64,000 nucleotides of DNA from Scedosporium boydii (taxonomy: Eukaryota; Ascomycota; Sordariomycetes; Microascales; Microascaceae). The notes under the pieces were generated by a model. It saw only the letters and a program-made list of their open reading frames with translations, searched no databases and had not been told where the DNA came from. This document shows positions 46,301-57,029 of this stretch, piece by piece (the stretch's first letter is position 1; every line of letters begins with the position of its first letter). Position numbers and translations under genes: made by a program. The DNA is taken from the NCBI GenBank assembly GCA_002221725.1, contig NJFT01000116.1:1-64000 (forward strand), in the 5' to 3' direction.

Positions 46301-49300
46301 AGCGTCAAGCCACAAAATGCGCCTCTTACGGGCTTCTTCGGCTTTGGGGACCGGTTTCTCGGCCGAGCTGGGTCCCATAGCTCGGGGCAGGGCTTCCCCC
46401 TGGTGTTCTGCCAGGGGCATTGAATCCCGCCGTTTCCTTCTAAACTAGCTTAAACAGATTAAAGGGCTCCTTGGGGTATAATGAACCAAAGAGAGCTATA
46501 CTATAAGTGCTTCCAACCAAATGTGGATACGAAAAGTTGGTATTGTTATTACCATCGGAAGTCAGAAAAGAGAAGGATGAAAAAGGCGGATGCAAGGAAA
46601 GGAGATGGGGGGATGCATCGTTACATTTCAAGACCAGGCGTCTGGTTGACGAATGGGAGGGCTTCCTTGGGTGGCGTCCAAATGCACCGAGCGGGCGCTA
46701 CTTGTGTATTTGACCGAGAAGAGTTGTGGGGAAAAACTGGGGGTAAAATACATTGTAGAGTACGTACCTGACTTCTTCGTACTTGGTACATGGAGCCAAG
46801 GAGCGAAGGAACAATGGGGGGGGACCAATTTTCGGATCCGTCGTTTGTTCTTCGGCTTCAGCACAGGCGGCTAGGGCCTACGAAGTATGAAGACAACACA
46901 CCATCCATCAGAGTAACAATAATTACTGAACCCTCAAGAAGATCTACAGTGTTAGTGGACGCCAGATTGATCGATCGATCCTTCAATGCTCCATAGTATC
47001 CAGACCAACGGTGCTCTCGAATACTCCAACAGCCGGCTGTCACCACTGTTCCGTCATAAGGGTCCAGAGGAGAAGACCATGGACGGATCCGAACAACTGA
47101 AGTATCATAGATACAGAGGCGGGCGAGATCCGCAATGATAGTACCCCAATCGAAGGCTACACAGCATACTCCGTATCTTGTTTGCCCAAGAGTTCATTCC
47201 TCGTCACCGGTTTCCCCCCACGCACGCAACGCTCCTTAATACTGCAAACCCAATAAACAAGATATATTACATACATCCCAATACCGCCTCCTCGGCATCG
47301 CCAAATTCGAGACAAAAGCCGTCGGTGACAGGAACGGTTCACGCAAGTATAATAGATGGCTGTCACAAGCGGAAGAGAGCCACTTCCAGTCACTTCCAGC
47401 CGGAGCGGGCCCGTCTCATCTCTCAAAATGGAGTCATTTGATGCCAGAATGGAGTCCGAGCTAGAGCACGACATCGCTCTGGGGTCGTACAAGTATTCCA
47501 TCATCTGCTAAGTGCATCTGGCATGCGGAGAAAACGGCCCATATTACTTCGGACGAAGTATACTATCCCTTGGTTCAATCTATTCCAAGTAATGTAATAG
47601 TAGATCCTGAAAGAAGGAGAGTTGTAACCCGGTAAGCAAGAGAATTCAACACCCATTTTGACACTTATTGGGGACCGGTGAACAGCAGGACTTGGGGCGG
47701 TCGTGTCGTTTCTGTGTCGATGAAGGGAAAAAAGAAAACAGAAAACAGCGGCGATCTGTGGCGAGGGCTGCTTCGAATGTACTCCGTACTCCCTTACAGT
47801 ATCAACAAGGACTTTTTCTCGAATTCGTATCTCATCTGTCTGGCGATAAGCCCACGCGCCCGAGGGATGTAAGTACAACCCTACTATCATCTTATCGAGC
47901 CGTGTCCGTTCAATAATATGAAGCAGTTCATGGGACAGAGACGTTGAGGGCAGAATCTGCGATAATACTCGCTTTGACCATTAACTCAGCCTGCTATCAT
48001 GAAAAAAAAAGTTCCCATCTTCTCCTTCAGACACTACTTCGTAGGATCTAACCTCGAGATGACCAGTGAGGATGCAGACTACTTCGTAGTGACAAAACAC
48101 AAGTGTGATGGGTTCCAAGTGGCCCGGAGATTACGACGAAGAAATCCATTTCTCTTTCCCCCCCACTCTGGCACTCACCACCAGCCCAGCGCTAACATAG
48201 CGTGCTTTCTCCTCTTTTTTTCCTTCTTTTTTTTCTCTGCAGAAGCCGAAGGGAAAAAAGAGGCAACTTGCAGAAAGAGGGTTGCCATCCTCCCTTTCGA
48301 ACCACCTCCTTCTCGAAACGGCAGGTCCTCGGACGATCGTTCTAGCGCGAAAGCACCACCACGCGTTCGGGAGAGCGACGTCTGGGTTTCCCTGGGTTTC
48401 CCTGGTTCCCTGATGTCTGTCCCGTCCCCTCACCCTTCCACAGCCACAATGAATGCATACCTTGACTGTGCTCTTTGCAGTTTCACGCGTGTTAGGGTCG
48501 TCAACTCCTCAATGAGGTGTTTAGTGTCTGGAAGGTGATAGCGAACGAGACCTCCCTTCCCATTTCCCTTTTTCCCCCTCCTCCATCATTCCCAAGCCAA
48601 ACCTCCTGCAGTCAAGTCTTGAATGTATCATTGATTACTTCGTACGCACGTCTCACCGCAATCCCAAGCAAGTCCCTTTTGTCGATCAACGCCTCGTCGC
48701 CCTCCCTGTCAGCGCAAACGCATTCATTCTATTCAGCACCACGCCTCGTGTCGATCCGCCCCCCATCGGTCAATGCACCAATCACGGTTAGAGCGACTTT
48801 GCTGAACTCTTCTTTTCCATTTGATGAGCAGGACCTAACATTCGTCCCGAAGCACCTTTTGAAGGCGGGAAGCAGTGTGGATCCCACCTGATACGTAGTG
48901 TTCACACGAGACAACCAGGTCTGTTCGCACAATTGGAGTAGTGTTACTTCGTAGAATGGGGAAATTTAAAGCCTGTTATCACATGCTACGATTCGATTTC
49001 AAGGGTCCTTTTCTTTAATTAACTTCTAGACACTGATGCGCAAGCTTGTCTCAATTGCGAACCCGCCAAGTCGGTGCGCTCCAGCCGGGCCAAAACCGCC
49101 ATCTCCCCGACCCTTGGGCGATCCCAATATGGGAGGAGATGCTCCGGTCTGAAACATCGTAGAGCCCGACAAGGAGACGACGGATTCACAATGATGATAA
49201 AACTGGAAAGGGAAAAAAGGTCAACGGTCCTGAATGTGGAGTTCCGATTCCGCGAAAAACATGTCTTCATCTCGGTGAAGCCAATAAAAGCAATAGCAAT

Positions 49301-49778
49301 AATATAGTTCAGGTCATATTAACGTTGGAGGAAAAAAGCAAGACCGGGAAGGCATTGGCAATGTCTCGGTGCGGGCTAAAAGACATGGGAATCGGTCCTG
49401 GAAGAGTAGAAAATAGAAGCAAGACTTATTGATGAACCCGATCGGAGTAAAAGGAACGAGCCGACATCTTGTGGGAGGAGATGGATAATAATATCTGAAA
49501 CTCTGCCCAGATCTGGCTGATGATGTCATTTGAAGTCTCGGAGAGAAGCAAGAGACCGCCGAGACGGGATGCAGACATGAAGACGTTGTTGATGCCCCCG
49601 AACATAAACTAAGAGCTGGAACATCTGATCCAAGCCTCGTCTGTGCGACTTACATATCTGTATGAAGGTAAAGATGGAAGGGTGAACGAGAGAACAAGAA
49701 AAAAAGAAAAGAAACCCAAATTAAAATAATAACTCGATACCAAGACGAGAGGAGGAAGAAAAAAAGAAAAAAGAATTG
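43383..49778. other. 6.4-kb gene-poor region
   Basis: No frame in this stretch has convincing protein features. It must hold the promoter and leader of the Clr5 gene on its left. Simple repeats occur: AAT/AGT trinucleotides near 44098-44130 and TACCAG repeats near 44455-44475. Six of the nine window copies of TACGAAGTA/TACTTCGTA are here, at 45137, 46879, 48035, 48080, 48636 and 48945, plus two variants TACTCCGTA at 47167 and 47780. I cannot tell whether it is a long regulatory region, decayed mobile DNA or both. Confidence 0.55.
48035..48953 (+). repeat. four same-orientation TACTTCGTA 9-mers
   Basis: Exact copies at 48035-48043, 48080-48088, 48636-48644 and 48945-48953. Other exact copies (either strand) in the window are at 20662, 29738, 45137, 46879 and 58424. 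All nine are outside the called genes. Confidence 0.7.
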
Positions 49779-49850
49779 TAGCATTGCTAGGTTTCGATCC
49801 TAGGTCCCCTGGGTTATGAGCCCAGTGCTCTACCCCTGAGCTACAATGCT
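49779..49850 (-). tRNA. initiator tRNA-Met (CAT), second copy
   Basis: Base-for-base identical over 72 nt to the plus-strand copy at 37680-37751, in inverted orientation 12 kb away. It has the same A1-U72 pair, CAT anticodon and ATCGAAA T-loop. On the minus strand a T-rich run follows just past 49779 as terminator. Flanking sequences differ between the two copies beyond a few bases. Confidence 0.95.
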
Positions 49851-50676
49851 TTGAAGTTGAGCTGTCTTGCTTTAGCTCGTTGAGGATCCATTTGCTTCAT
49901 CTGCTATATAAATGATAATATGTGGGGGGGTGATCTAAACAGATTTTCCCTTGTGTTGGTCCTGAATATGCCGCATCGTGGCATCATGGCGTTTTTGGTG
50001 AGAAATGAGTCACACGAGGTGAGGCAAAAAAGTCCGATGAGGTCAAATTTGTGGAAGTGGCTGGGGCAAAAAGTGGTCTTAGTGGAGGGCCTCGCCCGCC
50101 TCGGATGACCTGGGCTGATTTGAGCCTCATTTTTTATCCCACCTTTTTGGATAATGCTACAGAAAAATGGATGAGCTTCAATTCCTCCGATCTCCGAGTT
50201 GGCAGAGATTCGACGCTCTGCTGTTTTAAAACTTCGATTCGCAATGCAATTGTAACCCTCGATCCGACATCAGAGTTCAACATCTCCCTGTCCAAGTGGA
50301 AGACTACCATTCAAAGCGCTGACCTGAACAAGTCGGATCCGTCATACTCTGCAATGATGCTGGTAAATGAAGTCGCGACATCATACAACCGCCCGTATCA
50401 CCATTCTTCGAGTTTGAATCAAGTGTAATTAGATAGATACATACTTCACTGGAAACGCGGCAGTGATGATGAAGGTTTGGTATCCTCTATTGGGCATTCC
50501 CTATTGGGTATCTCTTTTTGGTATCTCTTTTTCATATCTCGTTTGGGGGCATCTCTTTGGGATCTGGAGAAGCTTTTTCAACGCATCAAAGCCACCTCAT
50601 CCACCCATGCCCTTCGATCTCGGATGAACCCAACGTCCCGAGTTAGAAGGATCCTTAGCGCCCAGAGTATCTCTTT
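49851..50676. other. spacer between tRNA and kinase-like gene
   Basis: About 0.83 kb, containing the 3' flank of the kinase-like gene. Short repeated phrases such as GGTATCTCTTTTT occur near 50500-50535. The plus-strand frames here are featureless or antisense. Confidence 0.5.
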
Positions 50677-52752
50677 TCACCGCTGTACACCCTCGGAAGC
50701 GATGGTCAATCGCGGCCGCTTCGCCAGGGACTGCCCTTCCTTGCGGCAAGGTCTCTTTATCTCCGCCCAGTCAAAGTCGATACACATCGGCCGCCGCAGA
50801 CCCGCATTCCAAACCACATTCGACGGCCTCTCATCCCCGTGCTCCACGCCCCGCGCCTCCAGCTCCGCCCAAAGCATCCCGACCTGCCGGCCCACGTTTG
50901 AAGGCATGCCCAGCTCTTTCTTCCACATGGGCTCGCCGCAGTACGATAGCACCATCATGTGGGAAATGTGCGCGCCGCTGGTCGTCCAATACTCGTGCTC
51001 TAGTTGGATGATCCCGAGGCACACGGGGACGAGTTGACCCTGTAGCTCTCGCAAATACCGATACACGCGCTCCTCTCCCAGTAGCCTGGGCAAATGAGGC
51101 TGTTGTACGCCTTTGGCTACGACGCGGTATCCGTATCCGCGCAAGGTCAATCGGAAGAGCACGCCAATGGCGCCAAACTTGCCGTATTTGTCCAAGGCTC
51201 GGCAGTCCTCGTCTAGGTCTTCAGCTAGTTGTTCGCGCATCAGATTCACAAATTCACCTTGTGTTATGGGGTGAGTGGAGGAGGGTCGGTCGTGATGATG
51301 GAAGTGTACGTTCGGGCAATCCGGATCGAGTCTACCGCCATCTCGCAGCCCAACAAGGCAGGTCTGTGTGCAATACTGAGTGGGCCTCCTAGTCGGCCAC
51401 GGTTCTTGACATGTTTTACCCCCAGCAGGGGGAGCGAGTCGAGGGACTTGTTGAGATGATATAGGCGCAGCCTGCCTCTCTTGGCTACTGTCTCCCTCGC
51501 TGGCCAGCTCCATCTCTGGATACGCAACAGGCCACACTTCAAGTTCAGCCAGCGCGCCCTGCTTCCACTTCTGCGTCAGTGGCGGTGCGTCCAGTGCCAA
51601 CAATGTCATCGTCGACACTAGCGCCACCGCCGTACGCCGCATATCGCCAACGCCTTCTACCATCCCTATTTCTTTCCGAGGAACGGCTAGGTGGTAATAG
51701 AGAGTCTTCGGATCGTCAGCGTCCAGGTGCAGCAGGATCAGTGCCTCGCCCGACGTCGCAAAGCAGTACTGGAGTCCAAAGTCGATCATGTAGTGGAATG
51801 CTTGGACGAGTACTTGCGCCGTATCTCTCTTCGCCGCGACAGCGGCTTTTGGATCTTCATCTTGGCTTATACGGTTGCTATGCAGTTCGCGAATCACATC
51901 ACGAAAAAGGCCGTCTTCCTGCGTGTTGGCCAGGGCTGTCTCAATGGTACCGGCACGGAGCTTATGTGCGGCTTTGTATTCAATGACGAAAATAGGTGTT
52001 TGCGAGTTGCCGTCATCAGAGCGGAAGCACCACCGGTCGGGATACAGCTTGGGCCGAGTTGGCGAAGAATTTCGGTTTGCGCCATCACCGAGAGACCGGA
52101 CTTGGCTCTTCGTGTCGCTAGCCTCGACTGCCTGCATGGCTGGAACATATGCAGGTAGAATTGAGGGGTCCTGCTCTTCCTCCGCCAGTACGGAGAGAAG
52201 CCCAAAGGGGCTGTTACGGAAGTAGACCCGGAGAGGGAGCTCCCGAGCTTCTCTGATGACCACTTCAGTTTGTGCTGTGGGTTTCTGCTGGAGTTTCCTT
52301 TGCCCGGCCAAATATTGTTTCATGACCTTGTGGACACAGCTCTCGACGGCGATGAATTGGAAGTCTTTGACGTCGTCTTCTCCCGCCGCTGGATCATCGG
52401 AGAGGAGATCTTGTTTGGAGTCTACGGACGTGGACGACGGAAAGCATTTCTAGTCCTCAAAGGTCGATTCCAGGCGGCGCAGGCATTCTTCGTGGCGTGA
52501 AGGAAAGTCGGTCCAGGGCCGAAGGGAGAAAGGATAGCGTTTCCCTTCGACTTTGGTGTATCCAGTTGCAGCTGCAAGCTTGGGGTCCTTCTCGATATCA
52601 AACTTTAGGAAGAGCTGGTAGTGGCAGAGGGATAGGAATGAAGAGAAATCAGTTGGTTCAAACTGCTTCTGGAGTTCTGTAAAGCGCCGCAACAACTGTT
52701 CATACAACTCCCGATAGTCAACTGCGTTATCCATTTGGTGAAGGTCTTCCAT
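50677..52752 (-). CDS. protein-kinase-like protein, intronless, one in-frame TAG
   Basis: One frame of 691 codons from the ATG at 52752, interrupted only by TAG at codon 101 (52450-52452). All main kinase residues are visible in the C-terminal half: Gly-rich strand GKFGAIGVLFRL; VVAK lysine; GEERVYRYL glutamate; hinge-like MMVLSYCGEP; catalytic loop HGDERPSNVVWN; and CIDFDWAE in place of DFG. The middle contains FVIEYKAAHKL, an E-x-K motif like that of PD-(D/E)xK nuclease folds, preceded by Asp residues. Such nuclease-like plus kinase-like pairs exist in fungal effector-like or expanded families; here that link is an inference. No signal peptide. It has no introns, unlike most genes in the window, and lies beside a gene-poor stretch, so acquisition or expansion is possible. 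If the TAG is real, translation could restart at the ATG at 52323. Confidence 0.75.
52450..52452 (-). other. in-frame TAG inside the kinase-like gene
   Basis: The complement reads TAG between ESTFED and KCFPSST, in one continuous frame (100 codons before, 590 after). The upstream part (RPWTDFPSRHEECLRRLESTF) and downstream part look coding. No intron with acceptable splice sites removes it. By eye, GAAA and UUUC just 3' of the site can pair, and GAC/GUC can close an internal loop holding the UA. Confidence 0.6.
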
Positions 52753-54707
52753 TAGTAAAGGTTGCGCAGCTACCGACTGCAGGCGATTTCGATTTCGTAG
52801 GATCCAATTTTGTTGTTTGGCTCTCTTCGTTGAGTTCTCCTCAATTGGCTTTTGGGGGGGACTCTCTTAAGAAGGATGAAGTAGAGGAATGAGTGATCGA
52901 CAGCAATGGGTGATTGACTGCCTAGGTGAGCATGAGTGTCATGGCACTGCAGAGCAAGTTGTGGAAATGATGTTTATTAATCTCTAGAGAGTAGAAGAGG
53001 GAAGAAAGGGAAACTAGTTCCAGCTGCCTGTGGGAAATAGATTCTTCCAGCAGGTAGACCACTAGCCAGCATCACAGGAAGGTCCGACCCATCCTCACAT
53101 AATGTTTACACCGTGACAATGAGCTTGATTGCTCTTCATAAATAACATTGAAGTAGTAGTTAGAGGCACCATTTACCTACATTTATACCAACCAAGCTCT
53201 AAATAAAGAGAGAGTGAAGCATGGAAAGAACGCTCAACACTCTAAATCACAGAACTGGGAGGCACCTTCCCGAAGGAGTTGAGGTGAGTTCAAATGAATC
53301 CTCTGGTAATGCACATGAGCCACCAACCTCAAGGCCAGGCTTCCATCCTTAGGGCAAGAGTGAGGTAAGGACTGAGAGTTATCAGTTTCTTGGTAGAAGA
53401 TGAAACAGAAGGATCTGACTGGATAGAAGTCTCTCCCTCTCTCTCTACAGCCTAAGCTGCAGCTTCCTCCGAAGCAAACCAGGATTTCCTAATCCATCCA
53501 CTCTCACCTTCTCAATGAGGAAATGCCTAGCATCTCCAAGCAGATTGATGATCGAAGCTTCCTCTGACTACTTGTGCAATAGATATCTTAACAATACAGG
53601 ATAGGAAGAAGCCCTCAAGCTTTGAGCTTAGCCCAGGACCCCAGGAACAGACAATCCCACCTCGAACGTCACTCCATCATGCACATCACAATTGAATACA
53701 CACTCAAGCTCCTCCGGCATGGTCAGCACTTGGTCATCACAGAAAACCTCATTATGTTGCATTGATCGATCTACCGCTACTCAACTACAAGTACATAAGC
53801 CCTCCAACTACCTCTCTCCCCATTACCCCAATGCCGCCTCCCCCAAATCATATCAACTGGTGATTCCAAGTCCTCATAAAAGCTCAAATCGGCTTCTTGA
53901 TTTTGTTTCTTTCTTTACGTTCTCTCTAATGTTACATGCGTTTCTAAAAACAAGAAAGAAAGAAGAAGAAGAAGTCTATATCCCAGCTATGTACAGCTCC
54001 AAAATTGCCATATCAGACATGTGTGAAAACGGAGTAAAACGAAGAGAAGAAGACAGGTAGAAGAGAAACGAAGCGGATAGCGAATGGACGACAAAAAGAA
54101 CACGAGACGCTCGAAACTCGGACCTGCGCCTCGAAATGCTTTCAAAAATCTTAAAGTCTTCTCTTCTCCTAAAACGATAAAAAAAAAATGAAGATAGAAG
54201 ATAAAGGAGGAAAGAAAAAAAGAAAAAGAGGAGAAGGAGGAAGAAGAAGAGGAGGAAGAAAAGAAAGAAAAGAAGGTCTGTATTGTACATGTTAACGAAA
54301 GGGTCCAAGGAAGAAGAACTGCACCGTTTCCATCAAGATCGGGCCCATCATCCCTGAAGAGGATATCCTGGCACCACATCAACATTTAGTTGTGTGAGCT
54401 CATCTCATACTACTCAGTTCCTGATTCTGTAAGTGAATATATCTCTGACAACCTGTTCTCTAGAGTGGTGCACTTCATGCCTGATGGTAAAAGTGTTGTT
54501 CAAAGCGAAGAGAGAAGAAAAATAAAGGGAAAAAAAAATGAGATGAAAAAAGAAAAGGTAGCGAAAGAGTAGAAACTCGTCCCGGATATAGACATCGGGG
54601 GGGCGGTGCAAGGGTATAAAGGAAGAAAAGAATAAAAATTCCACCGCCGCCAAGACGTCCCGAGACAAAAGACCATACATAGGGTCTAGAGCCGTAAAGG
54701 GTTTTCA
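52753..54707. other. intergenic region with polypurine tract
   Basis: About 2 kb holding the kinase-like gene promoter and the 3' UTR of the Ser/Thr kinase. Frames are short and featureless. It includes a 74-nt purine-only run. Confidence 0.55.
54203..54276. repeat. 74-nt polypurine tract
   Basis: Bases 54203-54276 are only A or G on the plus strand (GAAGGAGG/GAAGAAGAGG types). On the minus strand, the coding strand of the kinase, it is a pyrimidine tract about 430 nt past the stop codon. Confidence 0.75.
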
Positions 54708-57029
54708 TTATGAAACCTCCTCGGCCTTTTCCTCCTCCCGAAATTCGAGGCCGTCGGGAAGATCAATAGCCCCGGTGACCCACTCTGAACTGGCGACTTT
54801 GTCGATAGTCCACCGGCTCCGCGCACGCTTGAGGAGGCCTTCGGTAATCTCCATGGCGCCGAGGAGGTCCTTCATCTTAAATTTGGCGAAATCGGCGTCG
54901 TGGTCGCCGTCATCGCCGCCGTACTCGACCCATCTCCACTCGACACGGGCGATGCGGTGGCTCGTCCTACTGCGCATGCGGTGCGCGTCGCTCATGTTCG
55001 GCGTCGGGTCGAAGGGAAGTCGCGCCTCGAGAAGCGCGTAGAGGAGAACACCGAGAGACCAGGCGTCGGTGGCCCGGCCGTCGTACGGTTGTCCCATGAT
55101 GACTTCGGGCGCGGCATAGTCGTCGGACCCGCACCGCGTCTCGAGTTTCTCGTCCTCGGCGATTCGTCTTGAAAGGCCGAGGTCGGTAAGCGTAATGACG
55201 GAATGGGGGTACTTTGTCCAGTCGACAGTGGGATCAGCAAGCTCTGCAGCCGGCATATTGACAAGCACGTCTAAGAATACCCCAGTTAGCTTCCAAGTTC
55301 ATACCAATGGTGGGGGTTGGGGGGATGAAAAAGGAATGGATAAGAGCTGCTGAAACTCACTCTCCAGTTTTATGTCGCGGTGGACAATTAGCTGCTTGTG
55401 GAGATACGAAACTGCGCCAATCAACTCGGCAAACATCCTCCTCATTAGAGAAGGAACGAGGAGCTCGCGGTGGCCCGTAGCGACATCGAACAAATCCCCA
55501 CCGGGGCAGTAGCTGAGCACGAGGAGAGCGCGCGTCGGTTCAATGCTCCAGGCCTTGAGGTGGACCAGAGACGGGTGGCTGATGCTCTTCATGATCTCGA
55601 GCTCGCGCTTTAAGCTCATCTCGATGCGATCCTCACTCGCGCCGCCGCGGGGGCCATGCTCGCACACCTTGACAGCGACGAGCGTCTTGCGGTCAGGATC
55701 CACCGTCGGGGTAGGCGCGCCGGAGTCTTCCATGGTGGCTCCGTCGAGATAATAAGTGTCATCGTCAGTTCCCATCTGACTCGTGGCAAGGATCACTCGA
55801 CTAAAGGTTCCCTGGCCCAAGAATCTGACAGCTTTCCACCGACGCGTCTTGCCGTCGACGCGATCTCTCGCCTTGAAAATTTCGGGTTCTTCGCGCCTTT
55901 TCCTTACAATCGCGATTCCTTCACTCGTCTCGGCATCTTTGGATGATTCGCTTGGGGGCGGTGTCGGGGGTTTCGCAACAGTTGGAGTAATACCACGGGC
56001 CTCGGCAAGATGTACTTCCCTGCGCAGATGGGGCTCGGCGGATTCGATCTCGTCAGGTGTCATATGCGATCCAGATACGGTGCCATGCCTCTTAGGTATT
56101 AACAACGGATCCGGTACGTATAAGCTTATACTTCGACCGCGAGTGTGATGGGGTTTCTTAAGAGTTCCGTCGCTGCCTCCCAACCCCGGACCACCGGTTG
56201 GCATTGCCATATCGGTCATGGCTAGGTTCGGGCGGCGGTTCTCGGAGGCGCCGTCATTTCTGTTGTTGGGTAACGCATCATCGTCGCAGACATATCCGGG
56301 GCTCGCCGTCAAGCGGGAATCAGAGCCAGGCATACTATTTCGAGACGGGGGACTGCTGCCGAGTTTGCGCCAGGGACCGGGGGAATGTTGGGATAGAAGC
56401 GGCGACGGCAACGGTGTGACGTCTCCTAACGCCGCTATTATAGGGCTAGCTACTCTCGAGCTGGCCCCAGAAGCGCTGCCGAGACTACTAGAGAGGGGTC
56501 TCTTGATACTGGGCGTTCTCGACACAGGTGCGAGACTGGAATTGGAAGTCTTGTGTTGCAGGGACCTGCCTATAGAGAGACGCCGTCGGCTGTCACCTGA
56601 ACCTGACCGCGTGGGTTGGGGGATATCCACAGCACCGTGAAAACGGGAGAAGCTAGACGTAGAGCCAGTCGGTGTGGTGGGTTGATGGGTTCGAGACGAG
56701 TAGTGTCCGGGGGCGGTACCCGAACCAAGATCGACTGGGGCCGGGGGAGAAGGGGCAGTCGTCGAGGAGCGGAATTGAGGATTCGAAGGGTGGTAGGTAT
56801 TCGAAGGTTCTGCATGGGCGTCGGTTATGCGTTCGGGAGAGGATATAGGAGAGGCTTCGAAAGAGGTTCGCAGAGGGGTGGCATGTCGAGGCGCATGTCC
56901 GAAGGACGAGGTGTCTACATGGAGAGGCTTAGGAGAGGGCGAAGGCGAGGAAATAGAGGAAGAAATACCGTTGGAGCGTTGAAGAGCATGGCCGTCAGAT
57001 TTCGAGTCTCGAGGAGGCAAATCGGTCAT
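54708..57029 (-). CDS. CAMK-type Ser/Thr protein kinase (Prr1-like)
   Basis: Two exons, 55361-57029 and 54708-55270; 743 residues. The N-terminal 380 residues are Ser/Pro-rich and disordered (SSISSPSPSPKP, RRRLSIGRSL), with many phosphorylatable sites. The kinase domain begins at about residue 398: RFLGQGTFSRVILA (Gly loop), VAVKV (Lys), HRDIKLEN across the intron, DLGLSRR (DLG in place of DFG) and APEVI, ending near 735. An insertion between the Gly loop and the VAVK lysine is long and acidic. The yeast Prr1/Prr2-like group has this layout, which makes a role in nutrient or pheromone signalling possible; that is inference. The start MTDLPPRD at 57029 was preferred over an in-frame ATG at 57236, because the sequence between them looks like 5' UTR. 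Confidence 0.88.

Noticed and set aside
47999..48538. 179-codon plus-strand frame in the gene-poor region
   Set aside because: Low-complexity Phe/Ser/Arg composition, two TACTTCGTA copies inside and no domain or splice partner.
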